From CAZCZZ01 sp964503335 (lineage in GTDB: Bacteria; Verrucomicrobiota; Kiritimatiellia; CAIVKH01): DNA of 64,000 nt. The DNA is taken from contig CAZCZZ010000004.1 of assembly GCA_964503335.1 (NCBI GenBank), positions 51,671 through 115,670 of the forward strand, written 5' to 3'. Below are positions 54,823 through 63,200 of this stretch, in pieces. The position numbers and the translations under genes are program-made. The first letter of the stretch is position 1. Each line of letters starts with the position of its first letter. The notes beneath the pieces were generated by a model, which searched no databases, was not told the origin of the DNA, and was given only the letters and a program-made list of their open reading frames with translations.

Positions 54823-55497
54823 CTACGGCGAGACAAGCCTGAAGCTTCGCTGTGCGGCCCCCGCGCCCGGTTCGGTAAACTGATACAGTTCGCTCGTAGC
54901 GCGGTTCGTCGAGATATCAATCCATCCTGCTCCGTCCAGTAGATCCGAACTCGACTGCACGCGATACTGCGCGCCGGAGGTCACGCTGAATTCCAGCACG
55001 ACGGCTCCGTTCGCGCTGACCGCCGTTCCCGTGGCTCCGGCGGTGACGATGATCTGTCCACGAATCTCTCCGCCGCCATGTGTCGTGCTGTGAATATTGA
55101 AATAGCCCTGGTTGTTCCTGAGGGTGCTGGAAGTCGTGGAGGTGATCGGGCGAGCCGAGCCTGCAAACGTTCCGCTCGTGGCCAAGGCGGGAGGCTGGGT
55201 CGTCGAGTTACTCGGTAGATCGAAGATGACACCCGCAGTTCCGCCAGGGCTCGCCGGGCCATGGATATGCGCCAGGTTCCAGCCTGTCGTGAGATTCGTG
55301 AACGTCACGACGAAGTCGATCGTGTCGTCGTTCACGTTTGTTGCGTCGTTGTCGTACAGGATGACAATGCCCTGTCCGAACGCCAGAGTCGAGACGGCCG
55401 GCACTTCCTGTGACCCGGTCAGCGTCGCCTGCATGAATCGGTCACCAGAAGCCGCGGATGCGGCAAGCAGCCAGAGCAATCCCGTAATCCTCATCAT
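54823..55497 (-). CDS. Secreted CHRD-domain protein
   Basis: 224 residues. The signal peptide ends SAASGDRF. The CHRD fold is shown by QATLTGSQEVPAVSTLAFGQGIVILYD, the histidine in AHIHGPAS, GTAGVIFDLP, and the end of the domain YFNIHSTTHGGGEIRGQI. The last 70 residues are a further beta domain (VVLEFSVTSGAQYRVQSSSDLLDGAGWIDIS) of a sort common at the C-terminus of secreted proteins in this lineage. CHRD domains occur in secreted bacterial proteins of unknown function. It is encoded after the gene at 55522, which starts on the same strand. Confidence 0.85.
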   Translation of the reverse strand: MMRITGLLWLLAASAASGDRFMQATLTGSQEVPAVSTLAFGQGIVILYDNDATNVNDDTIDFVVTFTNLTTGWNLAHIHGPASPGGTAGVIFDLPSNSTTQPPALATSGTFAGSARPITSTTSSTLRNNQGYFNIHSTTHGGGEIRGQIIVTAGATGTAVSANGAVVLEFSVTSGAQYRVQSSSDLLDGAGWIDISTNRATSELYQFTEPGAGAAQRSFRLVSP

Positions 55498-55521
55498 CTC
55501 AGCCTCCTCGTTGACCGCGTT

Positions 55522-56190
55522 TCAGATGTCCGGCGTCGCCTCGACGAAACAAAGTCGGTCCGACATTTCGTTGAGGGCGAGTCGCGTTTCCCGGAACGAC
55601 TCGCCGAGACGATTGAAGACCCCGGACAGCGTGTAGTGATAGGCGAGGGGATGGTCGCTGGCTTCGAGAAAGCTCTGCCTGCCGATGCTCTCGTAGTATG
55701 ACACCGGCGGCGCCGCTCGCTGCGCAACGCGATGGTGCACATGCTTTGGGAACACGCCGGTCATCCAGAGGGCGAGATTGCCCACGTGCGCACGCAGGGC
55801 GAACTGCGACGACGCGTCCGCGTCCTGCAGGACGTTAAGGAGGTCGACCATCGCTGGAAAACACGCACGGTCGCCCCGCGCGGGACGGAACGGGTGATCG
55901 GAGGGCGCAAAATCCGCCAGCACGGCCGCCACGTAATCTGCGACATCGCGATCTTCAATTCCCGCCCTGCGGAGGACGTGACGCACCAGGGTGTAGAAAT
56001 ACAACCGCGCCGACACGTTCAGCACGCGCGTATCACTCAAGAGGGAATCGAGCAGCGCGCTGTCGTCGAGAAGTTCATCGAGATCGTCCGGGGAGCCCAT
56101 GAACTCCGCGCCGGAGCCATAGAGAAACGCGAGGTCTTCCCTTGTGAACTGCGCCCGACAGTTAGGTCGAATCACCTTCACACTCAACAC
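55522..56190 (-). CDS. Unknown mostly helical protein
   Basis: 222 residues with no signal peptide or membrane segment. Order of features: KVIRPNCRAQFTREDLAFLYG, an acidic helix (PDDLDELLDDSALLDSLLSD), SARLYFYTLVRHVLRRAGIED, DVADYVAAVLADFAP, LRAHVGNLALWMTG, and YYESIGRQSFLEASDH. The composition is that of a real folded protein and the codon use matches the neighbours, but I do not recognise the family. It is 24 bases upstream of the CHRD gene on the same strand, so it may belong to its operon. Confidence 0.7.
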   Translation of the reverse strand: MLSVKVIRPNCRAQFTREDLAFLYGSGAEFMGSPDDLDELLDDSALLDSLLSDTRVLNVSARLYFYTLVRHVLRRAGIEDRDVADYVAAVLADFAPSDHPFRPARGDRACFPAMVDLLNVLQDADASSQFALRAHVGNLALWMTGVFPKHVHHRVAQRAAPPVSYYESIGRQSFLEASDHPLAYHYTLSGVFNRLGESFRETRLALNEMSDRLCFVEATPDI

Positions 56191-56214
56191 GATACCACAC
56201 GTCGAGCGAGCTGT

Positions 56215-57171
56215 TTAGATTTTACGCGGTTCGGCGCGGCTGACAGTCAGCGACCAGAAGAGGAAGCAGAGGATCACGACGATGGCAATAGGGCCCTTGG
56301 CAATGATGTCGCTGTTCCCGAACCACCACGACGGATTCTCGCGGTTCATCGCCAGCATGTGTTTTCCCATCTGCATCGCGAACACCCATCCGCCGTGCAG
56401 CCCGATGGCGTACCAGAGGTGCTGCCGCCGCTCGTACAGGATCGACAACGTGATGCCCATGACGAAGAGCGTCGTCAGGAACGGCCAATCCGCGGCCAGG
56501 CTGAATCGTCCCAGCAGATGCGGCAGCAACTCGAATGCGGAGGTCCAAGTAGCGTGCTCAACCGGAAGGGGCGGCTTCGGGCGAAAGAAGTGGATGATGC
56601 CGAAGAAGGCGCTCGAGAGCAGGACCGACGGCCAGAGGGATAAGCGCGACCGAAGCGCACCGTAGACGAATCCTCGAAAGAAGATCTCCTCGAACACGCC
56701 GACAAAGACCGCTCCGGAGAGAAACGGGAGGAACTTCGCGAGAAACTCCGTCCCCGCCACGGAGTCGGAAGGCGGCTTGTAGTAGCCGAGCGACAAGCCT
56801 GCGACGTACAAAGCCGCCATCGATACAGCGCCCATCGCGCACGCCCGGACCAGATCACGCCACCGGCCGTCACGAAGGCGAAGGGCGTCCCGGATACGCG
56901 GGCCGAGACCGGACCGACGGATCATCGGAACCAGAAGAACGAGCGCGACGAGCGACACGCAACGGTTCGCAACCTTCTCCAGTTCCGCCTCCCGGCAAAA
57001 CTCCGCCAGTCCCGGATACGACGCGCCGAACGCGCTGTCGCGCCCTGCGGTCCACATCGCGTTGTACACATGCGGCGCGATGAGCAGCCCGATGAAAAGC
57101 GGGATCAGCAACAACCCGATCAAGGATGTTACGGGCCGCCCGCCCGTTGCCTGTGTCGCCGTGTGATCCAT
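56215..57171 (-). CDS. CPBP-family intramembrane metalloprotease
   Basis: 318 residues from an ATG at 57171 with AGAAGGA upstream. Seven or more membrane segments. The family motifs are the EExxxR in GVFEEIFFRGFVYGAL, the first histidine in FFGIIHFF, and the second in GLHGGW; together they form the metal-binding site of CAAX/CPBP (Abi) proteases. Substrates of bacterial CPBP proteases are mostly unknown. The ATG lies 15 bases downstream of a paired TTCCAAGGATTGGAA palindrome, so its expression is probably controlled through that site. Confidence 0.9.
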   Translation of the reverse strand: MDHTATQATGGRPVTSLIGLLLIPLFIGLLIAPHVYNAMWTAGRDSAFGASYPGLAEFCREAELEKVANRCVSLVALVLLVPMIRRSGLGPRIRDALRLRDGRWRDLVRACAMGAVSMAALYVAGLSLGYYKPPSDSVAGTEFLAKFLPFLSGAVFVGVFEEIFFRGFVYGALRSRLSLWPSVLLSSAFFGIIHFFRPKPPLPVEHATWTSAFELLPHLLGRFSLAADWPFLTTLFVMGITLSILYERRQHLWYAIGLHGGWVFAMQMGKHMLAMNRENPSWWFGNSDIIAKGPIAIVVILCFLFWSLTVSRAEPRKI

Positions 57172-57186
57172 CGTCCCGGTCCTTCT

Positions 57187-57233
57187 TTCCAATCCTTGGA
57201 AATCAACGGCGCAGGATGTTCCAATCCTTGGAA
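57187..57233 (-). promoter_or_regulatory. Paired perfect palindrome TTCCAAGGATTGGAA, 32-bp pitch
   Basis: Two perfect 15-bp palindromes at 57187-57201 and 57219-57233 with a 17-bp spacer lie directly upstream of the CPBP gene. The first palindrome ends 15 bases from the ATG. The same pair, with one degenerate copy, occurs before rimO at 12674-12720, with the same pitch. Confidence 0.65.
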
Positions 57234-57264
57234 CCTCCGCGAGCCAAAAACGACGGCTGCGCTG

Positions 57265-57678
57265 CTACTCGTTGACAACAACCCGTACCGGACATTTCAC
57301 GGCGTTCGACACGGGACAGTAGCGCTCGGCGATCGCCACGCACTTCTTCGCCTTCTCGGCGTCGGCTTCGTGGACCGGCTTCAAGGTGACGTGAACATCG
57401 ATGCCCTTGAAACGAAGGCCCTCTGCCGTCTTCTCCATCCGCCCGACCGCCGTACTCGAATACGACGCAATCTCAAGCTTCTGTTTCGCTGCCACGCTGA
57501 GCGAGGTGAGCAGCATGCACGACTCCACGGCGCTCACCAGCATGAGCTCCGGATTCCATGCGTCTTCTGTGCCACCGAATTCAAGCGGCGGCGTAAAGGC
57601 GAGCGATGGTCGTCCCTCCGTTGAAGCTGTTCCGCGCTCCGCCCCATCCCACGTCACCGATGTTTTGTATTCCCACAT
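57265..57678 (-). CDS. OsmC-family peroxiredoxin-like protein
   Basis: 137 residues from an ATG at 57678 (MWEYKTSVTW); an upstream ATG at 57717 would overlap the neighbouring gene. OsmC/Ohr proteins detoxify organic hydroperoxides through a pair of cysteines. These are in LVSAVESCMLLTSL and AERYCPVSNAVKCP. It is the last gene of the arsR-RND operon, 19 bases after the DUF2892 gene. OsmC there points to an oxidant or reactive-sulfur stress response, which is inference. Confidence 0.9.
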   Translation of the reverse strand: MWEYKTSVTWDGAERGTASTEGRPSLAFTPPLEFGGTEDAWNPELMLVSAVESCMLLTSLSVAAKQKLEIASYSSTAVGRMEKTAEGLRFKGIDVHVTLKPVHEADAEKAKKCVAIAERYCPVSNAVKCPVRVVVNE

Positions 57679-57697
57679 AGTCAGTCTCCTTCTGCGC

Positions 57698-57889
57698 CTA
57701 GCCGCTCCCGATGCCAAGTTTTGCGAGGATGAACTCCGCGGGACAGAACCCGGTCAGCGCAGACTGGATCAGGTTGACGCCCACAAAGCACGCCAGGGCA
57801 AGCCACCACACGTTCACGGTCACCGCGAGGGTCACGCTGATCAACACCATCGTCCCCGCAAGAATTCGAATAGCATTTTCCATTTTCAT
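57698..57889 (-). CDS. DUF2892 small membrane protein
   Basis: 63 residues with one to two hydrophobic segments and the family motif GVNLIQSALTGFCPAEFILAKLG. DUF2892 is also found fused to rhodanese domains (YgaP) and near sulfur-oxidation or efflux genes; its role is unknown. Spacing is 9 bases from the DUF6132 gene and 19 to OsmC, so all are on one transcript. Confidence 0.88.
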   Translation of the reverse strand: MKMENAIRILAGTMVLISVTLAVTVNVWWLALACFVGVNLIQSALTGFCPAEFILAKLGIGSG

Positions 57890-57898
57890 TGTGTGTTC

Positions 57899-58072
57899 CT
57901 ATTTGCTTGAAGCAACCATCGCACCCACGAATCCCCAAAGCGCCATGGCAATCCACGGATTGGCCGAAAGCGGACAGGTCCCCGTACGGCAGCCGATGAA
58001 TTTGTAGATCGCAAAGCCAACGCCGGCGCCGATCAGGGCGCCGATAACGATTCGCAGCACGGACGCATTCAT
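57899..58072 (-). CDS. DUF6132-like small membrane protein
   Basis: 57 residues from an ATG at 58072 whose ATGA overlaps the stop of the RND pump gene. Two hydrophobic segments (VLRIVIGALIGAGVGFAIYKFIG and WIAMALWGFVGAMVASS) flank a Cys pair (CRTGTC). It lies between the pump and DUF2892. Function unknown, but small CxxxxC membrane proteins like this often accompany DUF2892. Confidence 0.75.
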   Translation of the reverse strand: MNASVLRIVIGALIGAGVGFAIYKFIGCRTGTCPLSANPWIAMALWGFVGAMVASSK

Positions 58073-61000
58073 GAAGGGGTCTCCTTGTTGTAGATCAGGT
58101 TGTAGACCACGGGGATCACGACCAGCGTGAAAGCCGTCGATACGAAGAGCCCGAAGATCAAAGACCATGCAAGGCCGCTGAAGATCGGGTCCAGCGTAAT
58201 GGGCCATGCACCGAGCATGGAGGTTCCCGCGGTGAGGATGATCGGCCGCAGGCGGACGGCGCCCGACTCGAGGATGGCCTCGCGCATCGGCCGGCCCGCG
58301 GCAACCGCGTGCTTGATGAAGTCGATCAGGAGCACGCCATTCCGCACCACGATGCCCGCGAGCGCAATCATGCCGATCATTGCCGTGGCCGTGAAGAATA
58401 CCGGGTCGGCAAAGCCGTCGACGGAGCGATCGCCGATGAGATTGAGCAAAGCGAATCCCGGCATGATGCCGATCATCGTCAGCGGAATCGAAAGCATGAT
58501 GATGCCGGGCAGGGCGTATGACCCGGTTTCATAGACGAGCAGAACAAAGATGCCCAGCAGCGCCACGCCGAAGGCAATGCCGAGATCGCGAAAGACATCG
58601 ATCGTGATCTTCCACTCGCCCTCGCCGCTCCAGTCGATGCGAATGCCGTCGGGGAGGGGACTCTTCTTGAAGTGCTTCTGCAGGGCGAGCACGGCATAGG
58701 CGGGGCCGCGTCCCGCCATCTCTGCCGTGACGAAGACCACGCGTTCCTGGTTCTTGTGGTAGATCGTCTGGTCGCGCTTGCCCTCTTCGAACGATCCAAG
58801 CTCCCCAAGCTGCACGATGTGGTCCGTACGACCCTTCACGGGAATCGTCAGCAGGCGCGCCGCATCGGACCTCGCCTCACGCGGAAGGCGTATGAGGATC
58901 GGCGTCTCATTCTGCTCATCCGGAACATGCAACACGCCGGCCGGGCTTCCTGCGAGGGACATGGCCAGCGTCTTCGCAATGTCATCGGTCGAGATTCCGT
59001 TGAGCGCCGCCTTTTCGCGGTCTGTCCGGAACTTCAGCTTCCTTGCGCTCTGCTCCCCGGTCGTATCGACATCGACGACACCGCCTTCTTCCTTCATCCG
59101 CGTTTCGACCACCGCCGCGGCGGCGAGGAGATCCTCGTAGGAATGACGCGGGCCGCCATAGACCTCCGCAACCAGGGTCGAAAGGACCGGCGGACCGGGC
59201 GGCGACTCGACGATCTTCACCGCCGCTTTGTGTTGCGCGGCAAGCTCCTCGACATCCCTGCGGATGCGCAAGGCCAGCGCATGGCTGTTCATGTCGCGGT
59301 CGTCCTTCGGCAGCAGGTTGATCCGGATATCCGCAAGGTGAGCCCCTTCGCGGAGGTAGTAGTGGCGGACCAGCCCGTTGAAATCCATCGGGGAGCTGGA
59401 CCCCACGGTGGACAGGAAATGCGTCACCTCCGGCACCGTCTGCAGGAAGGATTCAAACTTGCGCACCACGGCGTCGGTTTCTTCCAGGGTCGCGCCTTCG
59501 TCGAGGTCGATCACGAGTTGCAGCTCGTTCTTGTTGTCGAACGGCAGCATCTTGAGAGGCACCGCGCCCACAAAGATCAGGAGCAGTGACACACCGAAAA
59601 GGCCTGCCGTGATCCAGAGCATGGCCGCCGTTTTGCGCTTTGAGGCCACGAGCGGTGACATGACCCAGCGATACGCCCGATACGTGCGCGTCGTCGTGAC
59701 ATCGCCCTGATCGGGTTCCCCGCCGACGTCCTTCTTGAGCAGCTTGTTGGCTATCCACGGGGTGATCGTCAGCGACACGAGCATCGATGCCAGCATGGCG
59801 ATCGGAACATTCACCGCCATGGGTCGCATGTAGGGTCCCATCATCCCGGTGATGAAGAACATGGGCAGGAACGCGACAACGATGGCCAGCGTCGCAATCA
59901 CGATAGGGGGAAGAACCTCGTTCATCGCCGTCGAGATCGCCTGCAGGCGGGGCTGCTTCTTCATGCCGAGATGGCGATAGATGTTCTCCACGCCCACGAT
60001 CGGGTCATCCACGAGCAGGCCCAGGGTCAGAATCAAGGCGAACAGCGTGACGCGGTTGATGGTGTAGCCCAGCAGGAGATTCACAAGCAGCGTGAGGCCG
60101 TATGTGATCGGCACGGCGATCGCGACGATAATGCCGACTCGCCAGTTCATCATGAAAGCGATGAGGGCAATGACCGTGATGATGGCTTCGCCCAGTCCTG
60201 TCACAAGTTCGTTGACCTTTGCGTCGGCCGTTTCTCCATAGTTTCGGGTGATTTGTACGCCGACATCGTCGGGCAACACGCTGCCGCGCAGGCCCGCCAG
60301 CGTGGACTCCACATCCTTCGCCACCTGCACCGCATTGCTGCCCCGCTTCTTGGCCACCGAGATCGTCACCGCGGGAAGCGAATTCGAGTTTCCTGCTGCA
60401 GGACCGAAGCCCAGCCTCGTGTAGCTGACGGGTTCATCGGGTCCGTCCTCGACGCGCGCCACATCCCGCAGGTAGACGGGAACGCCCGCGTGTTCGCCGA
60501 CCATCAGGTTCCGCACCTCGTCGGCGGTCCTCAGGAACGGACCGACTTCGACGTGAATCGTGCGATTGGCCTGCGCGAAGCTTCCGGAGTCGAGCTGTCG
60601 GTTCGACAGCTGGATCGAGCGCTCGATCTCGCCCGGCGAAAGCTCGTACGCGGCAAGGCGTTCGGGGTCGAGCAACACCTGCACCACGCGTCGCTGGCCG
60701 CCATGGATCGTCACCTTCGAACTGTCGGGAATGTGCTGCAAGCGCGACGCCGCTTCCTCGGCGACCCGGTAGAGCAAGTGCGTGTCGAGAACCTTGCTGT
60801 ACAGCGTCGCGGTGACAATCGGCACATCGTCGATTTCCACCGGCTTGATGATCCAGCCCGCGATACCTGGCGTGGCGCGATCGACGTTCTGGAAGATCTT
60901 GTTGTAGAGCTTGATGAGGCTCTCTTCACGGTTCTCGCCGACGAAGAAGCGCACGGTCACGACGGCCTGCCCCGGGCGCGACATGGAGTACACGTATTCG

Positions 61001-61251
61001 ACACCGTCAATCTGGTAGAGAAGTCGTTCAAGTCGTGACGAAACGAGCTTTTCCACTTCCTCGGCGCTTCCGCCCGGATAGCTCACCAGCACGTCCGCCA
61101 GGGGAACCACGATTTGTGGCTCCTCTTCACGAGGCGTCGCCATCAGGGCAGCGACGCCTGCGAGCAGGCTCAGGATCATGAGCAGGATCGCAAGATTGCC
61201 CTGCAAGAAGGCATCGATCAGGCCGGAGAAGATGGATTTGCGCGTTTCCAC
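58069..61251 (-). CDS. RND-family efflux transporter (AcrB/CzcA-like permease)
   Basis: 1060 residues from a GTG at 61251 with GGGAGG eight bases upstream; other in-frame starts upstream overlap the adaptor gene. Twelve membrane segments in the usual 1+5, 1+5 pattern are expected (DAFLQGNLAILLMILSLLAGVAAL; FALILTLGLLVDDPIVGVENIY; ATAMIGMIALAGIVVRNGVLLIDFI). The acidic pair in LLVDDP is the proton relay of heavy-metal and AcrB-like pumps. The GLVVDD...VENIYRHL-type pattern and the lack of Lys/Thr relays leave the substrate unresolved. No TolC gene is in the window. The operon also contains a membrane fusion protein and an ArsR regulator. Confidence 0.93.
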   Translation of the reverse strand: METRKSIFSGLIDAFLQGNLAILLMILSLLAGVAALMATPREEEPQIVVPLADVLVSYPGGSAEEVEKLVSSRLERLLYQIDGVEYVYSMSRPGQAVVTVRFFVGENREESLIKLYNKIFQNVDRATPGIAGWIIKPVEIDDVPIVTATLYSKVLDTHLLYRVAEEAASRLQHIPDSSKVTIHGGQRRVVQVLLDPERLAAYELSPGEIERSIQLSNRQLDSGSFAQANRTIHVEVGPFLRTADEVRNLMVGEHAGVPVYLRDVARVEDGPDEPVSYTRLGFGPAAGNSNSLPAVTISVAKKRGSNAVQVAKDVESTLAGLRGSVLPDDVGVQITRNYGETADAKVNELVTGLGEAIITVIALIAFMMNWRVGIIVAIAVPITYGLTLLVNLLLGYTINRVTLFALILTLGLLVDDPIVGVENIYRHLGMKKQPRLQAISTAMNEVLPPIVIATLAIVVAFLPMFFITGMMGPYMRPMAVNVPIAMLASMLVSLTITPWIANKLLKKDVGGEPDQGDVTTTRTYRAYRWVMSPLVASKRKTAAMLWITAGLFGVSLLLIFVGAVPLKMLPFDNKNELQLVIDLDEGATLEETDAVVRKFESFLQTVPEVTHFLSTVGSSSPMDFNGLVRHYYLREGAHLADIRINLLPKDDRDMNSHALALRIRRDVEELAAQHKAAVKIVESPPGPPVLSTLVAEVYGGPRHSYEDLLAAAAVVETRMKEEGGVVDVDTTGEQSARKLKFRTDREKAALNGISTDDIAKTLAMSLAGSPAGVLHVPDEQNETPILIRLPREARSDAARLLTIPVKGRTDHIVQLGELGSFEEGKRDQTIYHKNQERVVFVTAEMAGRGPAYAVLALQKHFKKSPLPDGIRIDWSGEGEWKITIDVFRDLGIAFGVALLGIFVLLVYETGSYALPGIIMLSIPLTMIGIMPGFALLNLIGDRSVDGFADPVFFTATAMIGMIALAGIVVRNGVLLIDFIKHAVAAGRPMREAILESGAVRLRPIILTAGTSMLGAWPITLDPIFSGLAWSLIFGLFVSTAFTLVVIPVVYNLIYNKETPS

Positions 61252-61255
61252 GGCC

Positions 61256-62248
61256 TCAGCCTCCCTTGTGTGCATCGAGCACGAGGCGATCGCCCGCATT
61301 TACTCCGGAAAGGATTTCAACCTGGTCACCGCTCCGGGGTCCCGTCCGCACGAGGCGCTGGTGCATCCGGCCGCCGGACTCGACATGAACCATCTCAAGC
61401 TGACCGATCTTCGTAACCGCAGCGGTGGGCACCATGATCGCAGCGCGAGCCGCGTCTTCCACCCACAGCCGACCGAACGTGCCGGGGAGTATCTCCTCCG
61501 TTTGCGTGAGCCGGATCTTGACCTTGCGCGTGCGGGTTTGCGGATCCACCTCGCTGACGATTTCCGTGACTTCGCCCTGCAGCGACTGCGGATATCCGTC
61601 GAGCATGACATCGACATGTTTTCCCAACCGCACCGCCGGAACGAGACGCACGGGCACGGGAACCTCGAGCCTCATCCGCGTCGGGTCGAACACGGTCAGA
61701 AGTCGCTGCCCCTGGCTCGCCAGGTCGCCCGGCTCCACGCGTCGCTCCGTCACCACGCCGTCCAGGGGCGCCGTGATCTGCGTGTACGTCAGCAGGACCT
61801 TCGTGCTGTCGAGGTGCGCCTTCGCAGCCACAAAGGCCGCTTCCGCCGCGGTGACCGCCTGCTCCGCCATCGCGCCCTTGTCGTAGAGTCCGCGCACACG
61901 CTCGTATTCGCGGTTCGCCTGTTTGAGCTGCGCCTCGGCAGCCGTGACTTGCTGCTGGATGTCGCGGTCGTCCAGCGACAGGAGAACCTGCCCCGCTTTG
62001 ACGCGGTCGCCTGCCGATGCATACACCTCCTGCACGTAGGCTCCGAGCCGCGCGCTGAGCGTCACCGTCTTTTCCGAGGCAACCGTGCCCACAACGTCGA
62101 CGCGCGCCGCGGCCTGCGCGACAGCTGCCGTAAAGACGACCGCGCCTTCGGGCAAGGGTTCCCCGCGGGGAGGCGCTTCGGCAAGTTCGCTCGTTGTGCG
62201 GCCGCAGCCGGCCAGGGAGAGCGCCAGAAGCAAGAGCAGTGCCTTCAC
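61256..62248 (-). CDS. RND periplasmic adaptor (membrane fusion) lipoprotein
   Basis: 330 residues from a GTG at 62248. The signal peptide ends LAGC (Cys15), so it is a lipoprotein. Features of the HlyD/AcrA family: the lipoyl half-motif (LGAYVQEVYASAGDRVKAGQVLLSLDDRDIQQQV), an alpha hairpin (AEAQLKQANREYERVRGLYDKGAMAEQAV), the second lipoyl half-motif (ITAPLDGVVTERRVEPGDLASQG), and the beta barrel. It links the inner pump to an outer membrane channel. GTGA coupling to arsR precedes it, and the pump gene's GTG lies a few bases after its stop. Confidence 0.92.
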   Translation of the reverse strand: MKALLLLLALSLAGCGRTTSELAEAPPRGEPLPEGAVVFTAAVAQAAARVDVVGTVASEKTVTLSARLGAYVQEVYASAGDRVKAGQVLLSLDDRDIQQQVTAAEAQLKQANREYERVRGLYDKGAMAEQAVTAAEAAFVAAKAHLDSTKVLLTYTQITAPLDGVVTERRVEPGDLASQGQRLLTVFDPTRMRLEVPVPVRLVPAVRLGKHVDVMLDGYPQSLQGEVTEIVSEVDPQTRTRKVKIRLTQTEEILPGTFGRLWVEDAARAAIMVPTAAVTKIGQLEMVHVESGGRMHQRLVRTGPRSGDQVEILSGVNAGDRLVLDAHKGG

Positions 62249-62556
62249 GATGATCGTCCTCCATGCTTTTTACGAATGCAGTCGAGAATGGTCAGCGCCC
62301 GCGGGTCGGCAATGCTGTACCAGACCTCCTTGCCGCGTCGCTCCGCGGCCAGCAGGTTCACGCGCTTCATCGCGTTCAGGTGCTGCGATGTCGCGCCCTG
62401 CGGCAAGCCAAGCCCTTCGACAAGGCGGTGGACCGGCAAAGCCCTATCGGCGTCGATCATCTCGATGATGCGGAGGCGATGGGGATGGGCGAGCAGTCGC
62501 AGCATCTGCGCCATTCGCTCCAGCACTTCCGGCGGAATTGATGGTTTGGCTTTCAT
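62245..62556 (-). CDS. ArsR-family transcriptional regulator
   Basis: 103 residues from an ATG at 62556. The winged helix has MLRLLAHPHRLRIIEMI, the recognition helix PQGATSQHLNAMKR and the wing EVWYSI. One Cys near the C-terminus (LDCIRKKHG) is the only cysteine, so classical CxC metal binding at alpha3 is not possible; a redox or single-ligand sensor is possible. It is first in the operon, overlaps the adaptor gene (GTGA), and an operator lies 9 bases upstream of its ATG. Autoregulation is very likely. Confidence 0.92.
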   Translation of the reverse strand: MKAKPSIPPEVLERMAQMLRLLAHPHRLRIIEMIDADRALPVHRLVEGLGLPQGATSQHLNAMKRVNLLAAERRGKEVWYSIADPRALTILDCIRKKHGGRSS

Positions 62557-62564
62557 GTGGATCA

Positions 62565-62591
62565 ACATATCATGATATAACGATATGTCAA
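62565..62591 (-). promoter_or_regulatory. ArsR-type operator overlapping the -35 of the pump operon
   Basis: The inverted repeat acatatc...gatatgt spans 62565-62588, with further AT dyads (catgatataacgatat) inside. On the minus strand TTGACA at 62591-62586 overlaps one arm and a TATGTT-like -10 follows after 16 bases. Binding of the regulator there would block transcription. Confidence 0.7.
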
Positions 62592-62633
62592 TACATTCGC
62601 GGGGCATCCGGGTGAAAGCTATAAGGGGCTGCC

Positions 62634-63197
62634 ATGAAACGATCTACGGAAGAAGCCCGCGCCACGCTGGAAGAGGTCTGCCGGGCGGCGGGCGTGTCGT
62701 CGGCGACAGTTTCACGCGTTGTCAACGGCAGCCCCCTTGTGGGCGGCGCGACGAAGCGAAGGGTCCTGCGGGCGATCGAGAAACTAGGCTACCGCCCCAG
62801 CCATGCTGCGCAGGCGCTGCGGAGCAGGCGGACGGGGGCGATAGCGGTTCTCGCGGCCGTTCCACCGCCCGAGGACCTCGCCGGAAGGTTGGTGGCCATC
62901 GATGATGTGGTATCGGCCCGCGGGTTCCATCTCGCGCTTTCGTTCTACCGCACGTCAACGAAGGCGGACGAAATCCTCCAACGGCTGGCGCTATCGCGGC
63001 GGGCGGATGCTGTCATACTGCTGTCTCCGTCTGAAGCGGTAAACAAGACAGCGGCTCGGCAAGGACCTGCCAGCCCCGCCTGTCGGCAGGGGGCAGGCTG
63101 GCGCCTCGCCCTGCCTTTTGTCGTGGTAGGGCGAACCGTCCCGGTGAGCCGTTTGAAGGTCAATACACAGGCGTTGCTGGACAAGATGGACGCCTGA
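62634..63197 (+). pseudogene. LacI-family regulator, apparently disrupted by palindromic elements
   Basis: 187 residues from an ATG at 62634. The N-terminal HTH is intact (TLEEVCRAAGVSSATVSRVVNGSPLVGGATKRRVLRAIEKLGYRPS), followed by the hinge and start of the periplasmic-binding-like domain (IAVLAAVPPPEDLAGRLVAIDDVVSARGFHLAL, ADAVILLSPSEA). Normal members have about 340 residues; this one stops near 187. From 63053 the reading frame runs through palindromic repeats encoding RQGPASPACRQGAGW and VVVGRTVPVSRL, the latter identical in DNA to the left arm at 15489. It probably lost its effector domain; the HTH could still bind DNA as a fragment. The next gene starts 3 bases after. Confidence 0.65.
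63053..63152. repeat. Nested palindromic elements inside the LacI-type gene
   Basis: A right-arm-like segment (ggctcggcaaggac ... gcctcgccctgcc, 63053-63115) is interrupted by a second palindrome (tgccagccc ... gggcaggctggc). It is followed by a 28-base exact copy (63125-63152) of the left arm found at 15489-15516. Confidence 0.6.
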
Positions 63198-63200
63198 CCG

